This document shows positions 36,223 to 43,018 of a stretch of 43,018 bases of DNA, piece by piece (position 1 is the first letter of the stretch; every line of letters begins with the position of its first letter). Made by a program: the position numbers and the translations under genes. This stretch comes from a bacterium (GTDB lineage Bacteria; B130-G9): assembly GCA_035527515.1 (NCBI GenBank), contig DATLAJ010000015.1, positions 1 through 43,018 of the forward strand. Reading direction: 5' to 3'. Under the pieces are notes generated by a model, which was not told the DNA's origin, searched no databases, and saw only the letters and a program-made list of their open reading frames with translations.

Positions 36223-37347
36223 CTACCTCGGTCTAGCCACAACGACGTTCGACGCCCCGCTCTCATTTCTAGAGCTAGAGTTGTCAACCGTCGTTACGCA
36301 ATAAGCGTATTCTACATTAGGGAAAACTGTCCGGTCAAGGAAAAGTGTTCTGAGTATCGGCTCCGGCGTCAGCAGCATGAACGTTCCCTCGCCCGCCCGC
36401 CTTCTGTAAACACGATAGCCGAGCAGGTCAGGCGCCTTGGTCTCCTTCCACAGAAGATTGACGCTGCCCTGGCCAGCAACAGCCTCAAGCCCACCGGGCG
36501 CCGGCGGCGCAATCCTGTCCACCGGAGTCGCACAGACCGTCGCCGATGTTGCGCTCTCCGCAAAGAGCTCGCCGTGCGCAATCACAGTCGTCACCGTGTA
36601 GCGATACTCGCTGTCGTTCTTAACGTCGTGGTCAAGGTATGAGCAGGCCAGCAGGAGCTTCTCATTAAGCGGGTCCTCGAGCGGCCAGCCTCCGTTTGGA
36701 ACTCGATAGACGTTGTAAAACACCTCGCCTTTTATGGGGGAACCATTTGCGAGCAGCGTCTGCGGCTGCCATGCGATCTTAACAACAGAATCTCCCGACT
36801 GCTTAGTGACTTTCTCGGGCAATTTGGGACCCAACAACGGCATCGCCCTCGCCAAGTTAGAAGGCGGACTCTTTCGCCACCGGCCGCCGTGCGTGAAGAC
36901 AAAATAGTCAAACACGTTCGCAAACCAGTTCTCAGGAGCCAGGCCCTTCCCATCGTCAACGAGGTGCACTTCTCTGCCGAGCAGGTTCTTGCCCTCGTGA
37001 AGCTCGTCTTCTTTGATGGTAAAAAGCAGCTTGGCCTTGTTGCCCTTTCGGCCAAACAGCTTGTCGAGCATTGATGTGTCCAGGCCATCTTGGGCCTCCA
37101 TCCTCGCCCTGCGATAGACGTCGATGCGCGTCAGACCGCGGAATGGCGTCCCGTCAATGTTCTTAGAAGGAAGCGTGAAATGAAGCGTTACTGCGCCGCC
37201 CCTTGCTACAGCCTTGAGGTCCATCACCGGAACGGGACCGCGGGCCTTGGGCACCTGCGGTGGGCCTTTCCTGCCGCAGCCAAGAGAAATCGTCAGCACC
37301 AAGACAGCGAGGAGAGCGGAGGCGAAATACCTGCGTGTGCGGCTCAT
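36223..37347 (-). CDS. Lipoprotein with fibronectin-type III-like domains
   Basis: The 374-residue product has a basic start (MSRTRRYF), a hydrophobic stretch and then SLGCGRKGPP. The Cys at about 24 is the probable lipid anchor, although the -3 residue is Ser rather than Leu. The mature part shows three fibronectin III-like units with the repeated signature RIDVYRRA, YNVYRVPNGG and LLGYRVYRRRAGEG. Each is preceded by a segment such as GGAVTLHFTLP or GSVNLLWKE. The CGRKGPP junction is common just behind lipobox cysteines of small envelope lipoproteins. The ATG at 37347 is preferred; the frame remains open to 37626, but an internal signal sequence makes that unlikely. It is 87 bases from lgt in the same direction. 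The function is unknown, probably binding at the cell surface. Confidence 0.75.
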   Translation of the reverse strand: MSRTRRYFASALLAVLVLTISLGCGRKGPPQVPKARGPVPVMDLKAVARGGAVTLHFTLPSKNIDGTPFRGLTRIDVYRRARMEAQDGLDTSMLDKLFGRKGNKAKLLFTIKEDELHEGKNLLGREVHLVDDGKGLAPENWFANVFDYFVFTHGGRWRKSPPSNLARAMPLLGPKLPEKVTKQSGDSVVKIAWQPQTLLANGSPIKGEVFYNVYRVPNGGWPLEDPLNEKLLLACSYLDHDVKNDSEYRYTVTTVIAHGELFAESATSATVCATPVDRIAPPAPGGLEAVAGQGSVNLLWKETKAPDLLGYRVYRRRAGEGTFMLLTPEPILRTLFLDRTVFPNVEYAYCVTTVDNSSSRNESGASNVVVARPR

Positions 37348-37535
37348 GCACAAACCGTCCGGTAGAGGCGCGGGCTCAGAACCCGGGATGCAGAAGATTG
37401 GCGATTCCGCGTTCCCGCATCCGATTGGACCGAGGCTAGCGTCTCCCTCACGAGCCGGCTCCGGCTTATGCCCACGAATGAGCTCTCTTCTCTCTTCCAT
37501 TGTCGCTTTGATTTGATCCAAGACAGCTTCCCTCA

Positions 37536-37742
37536 TTATTCTTCCTTGAAGATCTTCTCCATAGGGATTCCTTCCAGGCTGCCTGCACGATAGGCTTTGA
37601 GCCTCTTTTCTGCTTCTTCTGCCCATATCGCGTCCAGCGATCTGTCCGGCTCATCAAGGCTCTTTATGAGCCCTTCAACCACCATAACCCTCTCGTCTGG
37701 TTTCAATCTCAATGCTTGTTTAAGTATTTCTTTATTGCTCAT
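37536..37742 (-). CDS. Addiction-module antitoxin, RelB-like TIGR02574 type (orphan)
   Basis: The 68-residue protein has the family layout: an N-terminal helix NKEILKQALRLKPDERVMVVEGLIKSLDE-type segment, then IWAEEAEKRLKAYRAG and the closing IPMEKIF. Such antitoxins normally precede a RelE/ParE toxin gene by a few bases. The ATG has GGGAGGT eight bases upstream. The stop overlaps an ATG (TAATG) that opens a frame running into the lipoprotein gene, but its first 60 codons do not resemble a RelE/ParE toxin. The toxin is therefore missing. It may be a relic, or the toxin was replaced by the neighbouring sequence. Confidence 0.85.
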   Translation of the reverse strand: MSNKEILKQALRLKPDERVMVVEGLIKSLDEPDRSLDAIWAEEAEKRLKAYRAGSLEGIPMEKIFKEE

Positions 37743-37821
37743 GAGATTTACCTCCCATTCTTGTGAAACTTAAACACCCAACCGGAGAGAGTTTGAGAGC
37801 ATTGGCAGCTGGCTGGTTCCG

Positions 37822-38034
37822 TCAAACTGCTACCGTCTCGAAAGCAACCTTCCACTGCTGGGATTCGGTCATAGAGAAGTTCAGCTTCTCGAAGCCGATT
37901 ACTCGCCCCGATCTATCTTTCATTAGGATCACTTCATCCCCAGTCTCTTCACAGATATGCTCTTCCCGGGGGTCGCTGAACCAAACGGTGAGCGTATTCG
38001 CCGCCCGGTCAAGGAACACCTTCACTTCGGCCAT
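37822..38034 (-). CDS. DUF2283 family protein, 70 aa
   Basis: The small beta-rich protein has the DUF2283 pattern: an opening strand VKVFLDRAANTLTVWF, an acidic EETGDEVILMKD segment and the closing GRVIGFEKLNF strand. The function is unknown; these genes often sit near toxin-antitoxin or restriction loci. The ATG lies eight bases after AGGAGGGAG, and the gene starts inside the last 13 bases of the methyltransferase gene. It is therefore expressed with the type II restriction-modification operon. The orphan antitoxin gene is 79 bases downstream. Confidence 0.78.
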   Translation of the reverse strand: MAEVKVFLDRAANTLTVWFSDPREEHICEETGDEVILMKDRSGRVIGFEKLNFSMTESQQWKVAFETVAV

Positions 38035-39368
38035 ACTCGTACTCCCTCCTTCACAGCCTTGCGGCGCATGACGACAATGTGTTCTTGAGTCATCGTATTG
38101 TCCAATGCGCCGACAACATTAGTCGGGCTGTTTCGGAGTGGCATGCGCTTGTTGGGAATGGAACGATGAAATGTCTCTATATGATCAAGACCAAAACATT
38201 CAAAAAAATCGCGAATCGCTACGTCGGTAGGTAAGACGACCCCTTTGACCTTTCGATTGCCAACGACGTAGCACGCATATCCGGCAGGCTTTATCAATTC
38301 CGACACACGTGCAACCGAGTGATGTAGATCGGAGTAGAAGGACGCAACTTCAAGAGCTCGTTTCTTGTCGGCCTTGCCAATCTGGCTGAGTGCCTGGTTG
38401 AGCGCGTCATTCGGGAAATCGGGGACTTTCTTTGCGACTTTTCCGCCCATGAGTTTGCGGTCAACCTTCTCTGGCTCGCTCAGACCCAGCCACGCAGCAG
38501 ACAGTCGCGAATACTGGCCATAGGCCACAGTGGTGTGGGAGTCTCCGTAGGGTGGCGAAGTAACTACAATATCTACGCTGGCAGAGGCAACCTTGTCCTT
38601 CGGCATGTCAGTTACCGTGTTAAAATCATGGATATACGCACGGGGTGGGTGCTTGAGGTTCTCCATTATCCCCAGGAACTTGTGCAATCCCGTCCGGTTG
38701 CGCTTTAGTTTCAAAGCCATGATTCCAAAAACATCAGGATCGAACCCCTCTAATTTATCCGCACCATACCGATACAATTTGAACTCTTCGTTGCGGGTGT
38801 TTGAACTTTCTCTAACGGTTTCACTGAAAGCGACCTGAAAAAAGAGACGCACCAACTCATCTTCTATCTCGTCAATAAACGCCCTTAAGCGAGAGAGTTT
38901 CTCAGTCACCACTGGCTTGAACCAAAAATCAACGCGGCTGATGCCGTGAATGACTGGCGCGATTGCGGCGGGTGCAGATTCTGAGCGAGTCGCGAATCTG
39001 TAGAATCTTGCGATTTGCTTGTCTACTTCCCGCGCGCTGGGTGTGGATGTTTTTGCCTGGGCTATCAGACGGGCTAAGGGATTCAAGTCTGTGCCAGCAA
39101 CATTGATGCCCCGAATCAGTCCTTCTACGAGTGAAGTGCCTGTCCCGCAATATGGGTCAAATAGCAGTTCTGCGTTAACTGCGAACATATCAAGCAACCT
39201 TCCCGCGACCTGTGGAATCATGCGAGCGGGATAATCGTGATAGCAATGGGTGAGTTCCCGGGTTGAAGCCCCGTTGAAAGTCCAATCGTTAAGTCCAACG
39301 TGCTCTTCAGCGTGAGTCAACAATGTAAGTTGCCCCGCACGTGACGGGGCGTCTGTGCTGGTCCTCAT
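38022..39368 (-). CDS. Type II DNA methyltransferase (TSPPY, probably N4-cytosine)
   Basis: This is the modification enzyme of a type II R-M pair, 448 residues. The AdoMet motif FDPYCGTGTSLVEG is at about 70-83 and the catalytic TSPPYGDS at about 272-279. The FxGxG-before-(S)PPY order and the Ser-Pro-Pro-Tyr form point to exocyclic amino methylation, most often N4-cytosine, though N6-adenine is possible. YHDYPARMIPQVAGRLL near 43 is typical of the TRM11-like type II enzymes. The ATG overlaps the stop of the restriction gene by four bases (ATGA). Restriction before modification is an order that requires control of the nuclease. The gene is visibly richer in A/T than the flanking hsl and lgt genes, suggesting acquisition. 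Confidence 0.87.
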   Translation of the reverse strand: MRTSTDAPSRAGQLTLLTHAEEHVGLNDWTFNGASTRELTHCYHDYPARMIPQVAGRLLDMFAVNAELLFDPYCGTGTSLVEGLIRGINVAGTDLNPLARLIAQAKTSTPSAREVDKQIARFYRFATRSESAPAAIAPVIHGISRVDFWFKPVVTEKLSRLRAFIDEIEDELVRLFFQVAFSETVRESSNTRNEEFKLYRYGADKLEGFDPDVFGIMALKLKRNRTGLHKFLGIMENLKHPPRAYIHDFNTVTDMPKDKVASASVDIVVTSPPYGDSHTTVAYGQYSRLSAAWLGLSEPEKVDRKLMGGKVAKKVPDFPNDALNQALSQIGKADKKRALEVASFYSDLHHSVARVSELIKPAGYACYVVGNRKVKGVVLPTDVAIRDFFECFGLDHIETFHRSIPNKRMPLRNSPTNVVGALDNTMTQEHIVVMRRKAVKEGVRVWPK

Positions 39369-40183
39369 AGCAAAGCCTTTAGGTCGTTTAGGATCTTAGA
39401 GAAGATTTTGATTCTCCCCCATTCGAGCACTTCGACATTGCAGACATAGACACCATCAAGCTGTTGAACTCGTTGTCGATTTGCACTCTTGGTACTGAAG
39501 GTTTCCCAAGCCGTAACCAAGAGCAACTTGATATCGCGAATCTGTGGGTCCAACGTCTGCATATAAGTGCGCCAACTAATCGTCTGCATCACTCTCTCGG
39601 CAAGCGTCGTCTTGGCTGAAATGACCGCAAGTGGTTTCAGGATTGGAGTCTTGACAACGACGATGTCTATGTCTGGTTTCAGGCCTTGAGTCTGTTCACT
39701 GTACTTGTCGAAAGCGCGATTGAGGTTTTGTCTGATTTCGCCCCTTGTCACTGCAAGGAGAGGTAATGCCTCGTCTTGAAATGCTCTGTTCAGCACCTTT
39801 GTCACCCAGATCGCGAAATTGTTGCCTGCCAAAGGGCGCATTGAATTCGCTATGCTCTTTCCGATTTCCCGAAGTTCCAAGACCATCTGCTTGTTTTCTA
39901 AGAATCTCTCCCATAGCGGCAAGGTTTCTGGGCTTGCCCATTTCTTTACGGCTCTTGGCGTGACGATTTCAACGATGTCCTCTTCAGAGCTCTTCAACAG
40001 TTCAGCAAGTCTGTTTCCAACTTCGAGAGAGTTGCCTTTTTCCAAAGCAGAATCTATTTTGCCATCAAAGTACTGCCGGATAGCCTGTTTGTATTCTCCT
40101 TCAAGTTCCCGATTCCAGCCCTCTCCCTGCGGCATTATCTGAGCTCTCCATTCAATTCTCTTGCGCCATGTCTCGCGCTTCAT
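39365..40183 (-). CDS. Type II restriction endonuclease, PD-(D/E)XK, CCGG-family-like
   Basis: The 272-residue protein has the active-site layout LKPDIDIVVV (Asp near 171) followed by VISAKTTLAER at about 188-198. The S-x-K-T-T-x-x-E-R block matches the arrangement known from Ecl18kI/PspGI-type and BsaWI-type nucleases, where Lys and the later Glu act at the metal site. That family cuts sites built on CCGG or CC-GG-like cores, so such a target is a reasonable guess. The coupling to a cytosine-type methyltransferase agrees with this. The ATG at 40183 has no ribosome site. A leader frame of 18 codons with GGGAGG starts 25 bases upstream and overlaps it. The gene looks intact. Confidence 0.8.
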   Translation of the reverse strand: MKRETWRKRIEWRAQIMPQGEGWNRELEGEYKQAIRQYFDGKIDSALEKGNSLEVGNRLAELLKSSEEDIVEIVTPRAVKKWASPETLPLWERFLENKQMVLELREIGKSIANSMRPLAGNNFAIWVTKVLNRAFQDEALPLLAVTRGEIRQNLNRAFDKYSEQTQGLKPDIDIVVVKTPILKPLAVISAKTTLAERVMQTISWRTYMQTLDPQIRDIKLLLVTAWETFSTKSANRQRVQQLDGVYVCNVEVLEWGRIKIFSKILNDLKALL

Positions 40184-40208
40184 TACGAGATCTTACGCGG
40201 ATCGGCAT
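40152..40208 (-). promoter_or_regulatory. Overlapping leader ORF at the restriction gene start
   Basis: An ATG at 40208 with GGGAGG six bases before it opens 18 codons (MPIRVRSRNEARDMAQEN) and stops at 40152, inside the nuclease gene in another frame. The nuclease ATG has no site of its own. Translation of the leader could set the low nuclease level that restriction systems need. Confidence 0.4.
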
Positions 40209-40256
40209 GAAAACCTCCCGAAGTTAGCCCAGAGGCTGTTCACCTTGAATGAGGTG

Positions 40257-40547
40257 TTAGGATGAAGGAACATGCCCGTAGAGTTTGTTTTCCTTTCTGA
40301 GCCTGGTGAAGAAAGTAAAGAAAAGATCCCGCTTAAACCATGTTTTCTCGTCGAGGTGCGCCAGCCAATCAACCAGAGCGGCCGGACTCCTGATCAGTCG
40401 CGTGACTGCAACGTTGTAGTCTCCGAGCTCTTCTGGCGCATTGACCGGAACGAACTGCCACTCCCCTGTGGAAGGCGAAGCCACAAAGAACCCGTCTTCA
40501 ATTGGAATGATATTGCCAGTCCTTTCGCATTTCGCCGTTTCCGACAT
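40257..40547 (-). CDS. Hypothetical protein, 96 aa
   Basis: The gene is supported by AAGGAGGA eight bases before the ATG at 40547. The product begins MSETAKCERTGNIIPIEDGFF, continues with WQFVPVNAPEELGDYNVAV and RSPAALVDWLAHLDEKTWF, and ends KENKLYGHVPSS. It is soluble, mixed alpha/beta, with no signal peptide or known motif. I do not recognise it. It lies 73 bases before the restriction gene and 104 bases after hslU, all on one strand. It could belong to either unit; a control protein for the restriction system would normally show a helix-turn-helix, which is not evident. Confidence 0.65.
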   Translation of the reverse strand: MSETAKCERTGNIIPIEDGFFVASPSTGEWQFVPVNAPEELGDYNVAVTRLIRSPAALVDWLAHLDEKTWFKRDLFFTFFTRLRKENKLYGHVPSS

Positions 40548-40651
40548 CTGCACAATCCTCCTTATGACCAGCAATGACGAGATTGATCCACATAACATCC
40601 CAAGCCTCGCCGTTCTGTCCATCTTCAGAATGCACGAGCCGATAGCGTATA

Positions 40652-42163
40652 TCAGAGGATGAACTGCGAGAGGTCTCTCTTCTCGGCGAGCTCCGAAAGC
40701 CGTTTCCTGACGTTCGCTGCGTCGATGACGATCTTGGTCTTGTCAAGTTCGGGCGCCTCGAACGAGATGTCGTCAAGCAGCTTATCGACGACAGTGTGGA
40801 GCCTTCTGGCGCCGATGTCCTCGTTCTGCGTGTTTATGATCTCCGCCATTCGCGCTATCTCCGAGATCGCGCCATCCGTGAACTCAAGCTCTATCTCCTC
40901 CACCGCTAGCAAAGCCTTACACTGGCTAATCAGCGCATTCTGCGGCTCGGTCAGAATCCTTGCGAACTCATCCCGCCCGAGCGAAGACAGCTCAACATTC
41001 ACGGGAAATCGGCCCTGAAGCTCCGGTATCAGGTCCGAGACCTTGCAGTTGTGGAACGAGCCTGCGGCGATGAAGAGTATGTGATCGGTCTTGACCATCC
41101 CGTATTTAGTCAACACGGTCGTGCCCTCCACTATCGGGAGTATGTCGCGCTGCACGCCCTGCCTCGAGACATCGGGCCCCCCGAAGCTCTCGCGCCCGAC
41201 GATCTTGTCGATCTCGTCGAGAAACACAATGCCGGTCTCCTCTACACGCGTTATCGCCTCCTGGACCACGCTGTCTATATCCACCATCCTCTGCAGCTCC
41301 TGATTCTTCAGTATCTCCCTCGCCTTACTCACCTTCTCCCTGCGCGTGCGCTTCTCCATAGGAAACGGCAACGCCGAGATGAGGCCCTTCAGGTCAATAC
41401 CCATCTCCTCGAGGCCGGGGGATGAGAGAATGTTGAGCCCCACTGCTCCCATGGCCTCTTTGACCTCGATCTCTATCATGGTCTCGTCAAACTTGCCGGC
41501 CTTGAGCTTCGCCCGCATCTTCTCCCTGGTCTTCTCCCAGCGCTTTATTGCCTCGGGGTCCATGGCGGTAACGGCCTCTGCGCTCTCTTCTGCCTCCTCT
41601 TGGTCCGACGGCCCTTCCTCGAACTGAAGCTCTTGCTCCTGAGCCGCCGGCAAAGGCAGGATAGTCTGCCGAACTTCCACATCTTTCTCGCCGCTGTCTC
41701 CAGAAGGACCGGCCTCCTGCGCATCAGCTGCCGGGCACTCACTAAACGGCGGCGGCAGAAGTATGTCCAGAATCTCCTCCTCCACCCGCATCTCTGCGTT
41801 CTCGGCCACCTCCTTCATCTGCTCAGAACGCACCTCGTTGACCGCGATCTCCATCAGGTCACGTATTATCGACTCAACATCGCGACCAACGTATCCCACC
41901 TCCGTGAACTTCGACGCCTCAACCTTCACGAACGGCGACATGGCGATATTGGAAAGACGCCTCGCTATCTCCGTCTTGCCCACGCCCGTCGGGCCAACCA
42001 TGATTATGTTCTTCGGCATTATCTCGTTGCGGAGAGACTCGTCTACATGCTGGCGACGCCACCGGTTGCGAAGGCTGATCGCCACGGCTCGCTTGGCCTC
42101 GTCCTGCCCGATTATGAACTTGTCAAGCTCCTTGACAACTTCCCTAGGAGTTAGCTCTTCCAT
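40652..42163 (-). CDS. hslU: ATP-dependent protease HslUV, ATPase subunit HslU (ClpY)
   Basis: This AAA+ unfoldase of 503 residues feeds proteins to HslV. The opening [20 protein letters not shown] matches HslU. Walker A is GPTGVGKTE near 60, the pore loop is VGYVGRD near 90, and Walker B is FLDEIDKI. The sensor region has [13 protein letters not shown], and the C terminus is DLSQFIL, the segment that docks into HslV. The I-domain carries an acidic low-complexity insert of about 60 residues rich in Glu, Pro and Gln. The start at 42163 is chosen on family alignment and GAGGAAA upstream. A second start 48 bases earlier (42211), created by a duplication, and a frame to 42238 also exist. hslV lies upstream. 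Confidence 0.95.
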   Translation of the reverse strand: MEELTPREVVKELDKFIIGQDEAKRAVAISLRNRWRRQHVDESLRNEIMPKNIIMVGPTGVGKTEIARRLSNIAMSPFVKVEASKFTEVGYVGRDVESIIRDLMEIAVNEVRSEQMKEVAENAEMRVEEEILDILLPPPFSECPAADAQEAGPSGDSGEKDVEVRQTILPLPAAQEQELQFEEGPSDQEEAEESAEAVTAMDPEAIKRWEKTREKMRAKLKAGKFDETMIEIEVKEAMGAVGLNILSSPGLEEMGIDLKGLISALPFPMEKRTRREKVSKAREILKNQELQRMVDIDSVVQEAITRVEETGIVFLDEIDKIVGRESFGGPDVSRQGVQRDILPIVEGTTVLTKYGMVKTDHILFIAAGSFHNCKVSDLIPELQGRFPVNVELSSLGRDEFARILTEPQNALISQCKALLAVEEIELEFTDGAISEIARMAEIINTQNEDIGARRLHTVVDKLLDDISFEAPELDKTKIVIDAANVRKRLSELAEKRDLSQFIL

Positions 42164-42226
42164 TACTTTCCTCAGAATCTTGACAACTTCCCCAAAAGTT
42201 AGCTCTCTCATTAATTCCCCAGAATC
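42131..42226 (-). repeat. 48-bp tandem duplication of the hslU start region
   Basis: Two adjacent copies (42131-42178 and 42179-42226) each contain a ribosome site, an ATG and about eight codons of M-x-ELT-x-x-EVVK. They differ at a few bases and are in frame, so the upstream copy adds 16 residues to HslU if used. Confidence 0.88.
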
Positions 42227-42275
42227 CTGAACGCTCAATGCGGCTTGAATCCGAGCAAATCTCAGAAGTAGGCTA

Positions 42276-42821
42276 TCACAGCTCGTCTATTGTTATCTTG
42301 TCATTCGTGTAAATACATAACAACGCCGCTATCCTGATTGAGGCCTCAGCGATCTTACGTGCGCTGAGCCTTGTATGCGCAAGAAGCGCCCTTGCCGCTG
42401 CCAACGCATAAGCCCCACCGCTGCCAATTCCGATAACATCGTCATCAGGCTCGATCACGTCCCCATTGCCCGATATCAGCAACATGTGCTCCTTGTCCGC
42501 AACCACAATCAGCGACTCAAGCCGCCGCAACGCCTTGTCCGTGCGCCACTCCTTGGCTAGCTCAACCGCTGCTCTCGGCAGATTGCCTCGATATTCCTCC
42601 AACTTAGCGTCAAACCGTGACAACAAAGCAAACGAGTCCGCCGATGCGCCAGCGAAACCGCACAGAACCTTGTCTGAATATAGCTTCCTAATCTTTCTCG
42701 CGTTATGCTTCATGATTGTGTCCTGAAGCGTAACCTGCCCATCGCCCGCCATGACGACCTGCCCGGCGCGCCTAACGGCGATTACAGTTGTCCCGCTCAC
42801 ACCAGGGTTGTGATTCAACAA
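42276..42821 (-). CDS. hslV: ATP-dependent protease HslUV, peptidase subunit HslV (ClpQ)
   Basis: This threonine protease forms the double-hexamer core of HslUV. The catalytic Thr is in [10 protein letters not shown] at about residue 11, after a propeptide that must be removed. [20 protein letters not shown] near 25 is the family signature, and [15 protein letters not shown] near 133 is conserved. The start is a TTG with AAGGGGA seven bases before it. A second TTG and a GTG eight codons in (nearest the Thr) are alternatives. 181 residues is the normal length. It is co-directional with tsaE upstream (17 bases) and hslU downstream (over 100 bases). Confidence 0.95.
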   Translation of the reverse strand: MLNHNPGVSGTTVIAVRRAGQVVMAGDGQVTLQDTIMKHNARKIRKLYSDKVLCGFAGASADSFALLSRFDAKLEEYRGNLPRAAVELAKEWRTDKALRRLESLIVVADKEHMLLISGNGDVIEPDDDVIGIGSGGAYALAAARALLAHTRLSARKIAEASIRIAALLCIYTNDKITIDEL

Positions 42822-42837
42822 TGACTATCCCCTTCAT

Positions 42838-43018
42838 TCATGCTTCTGAAACCAGAATACGCCGCTGCTTTGGCCCAACAACCGAGATTCTGACCTCGAC
42901 GTGGGCTCTGGCTTCGTAAACCTCCACTATCTTCTCCGGCCACTCTACTACAACAATGGCATCGGTATTAAAAACGTCAAGCAGCCCCGCTTGTTCCACC
43001 TGGGCGAATGTCTCGATG
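42838..43018 (-). CDS. tsaE: tRNA threonylcarbamoyladenosine ATPase TsaE, C-terminal part
   Basis: The frame enters at the window edge and ends with TGA at 42838. About 59 residues are visible: FAQVEQAGLLDVFNTDAIVV, then VEWPEKIVEVY and EVRISVVGPKQRRILVSEA. The E-W-P-E motif after a hydrophobic strand and the closing R-R-I-L-V strand are typical of the TsaE C terminus. The nucleotide-binding part lies outside. TsaE works with TsaB and TsaD to make t6A37 in tRNAs. The stop is 17 bases before the hslV start. Confidence 0.85.
   Translation of the reverse strand, partial: IETFAQVEQAGLLDVFNTDAIVVVEWPEKIVEVYEARAHVEVRISVVGPKQRRILVSEA

Overview
The window is a contiguous piece of a moderately GC-rich bacterial chromosome with a compact, mostly minus-strand layout. 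The organism looks like an uncultured diderm: it has an O-antigen-ligase-type enzyme, Lgt with a lipoprotein gene beside it, a slipin, HslUV, Rex and a MEMO1-family (AmmeMemoRadiSam B) protein. TTG and GTG starts are frequent. I cannot assign a phylum from sequence alone.

Left part (about 0.2-11.8 kb) is a defence island reading leftwards: an SNF2/DrmD-like helicase, a HigB-type toxin, a HigA antitoxin fused to an ImmA/IrrE metalloprotease, and the Mod and Res subunits of a type III-like restriction-modification system. The last four genes overlap by 1-4 bases. A perfect 7+1+7 palindrome in front of the toxin gene looks like the HigA operator, so the antitoxin may control the restriction genes. 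The island ends 0.76 kb from a tRNA-Ser(TGA) gene. The spacer carries paired 20-bp direct repeats, which suggests a tRNA-anchored mobile island, although no integrase is visible.

The core segment (12-24.3 kb) holds a 57-aa basic protein gene and a leftward operon of NAD(P)H-hydrate repair (nnr), the NADH sensor rex, an O-antigen ligase/TPR protein, a small membrane protein and a Ppx/GppA phosphatase. Next come a nucleoside phosphorylase, a sodium-dependent neurotransmitter-type symporter, a frameshifted REP-associated transposase (RAYT) between inverted REP-like repeats, a slipin, a decayed HEAT-repeat gene and a two-gene retropepsin-like protease unit. Palindromic hairpins with short TTGA- or TTCA-type loops cluster in several of the gaps.

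The middle (24.6-31.8 kb, mainly plus strand) contains a secreted protein of unknown function and a 1025-aa protein. The latter joins about 15 nearly identical TPRs to a carbon-nitrogen hydrolase domain with an intact Glu-Lys-Cys triad. Directly behind it is a hicB whose hicA partner has been cut to 10 codons at the end of a cysteine synthase gene. The MEMO1-family gene follows divergently.

The right part (31.9-43 kb, minus strand) carries a multi-pass membrane glycosyltransferase-like protein, an RluA pseudouridine synthase, lgt, a lipoprotein, an orphan antitoxin and a DUF2283 protein. Then come a type II restriction-modification pair, a small hypothetical protein, hslU (with a 48-bp duplication of its translation start), hslV and the end of tsaE. 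Taken together, the window shows housekeeping clusters interrupted by two restriction systems, three toxin-antitoxin loci (two incomplete) and REP/RAYT debris.
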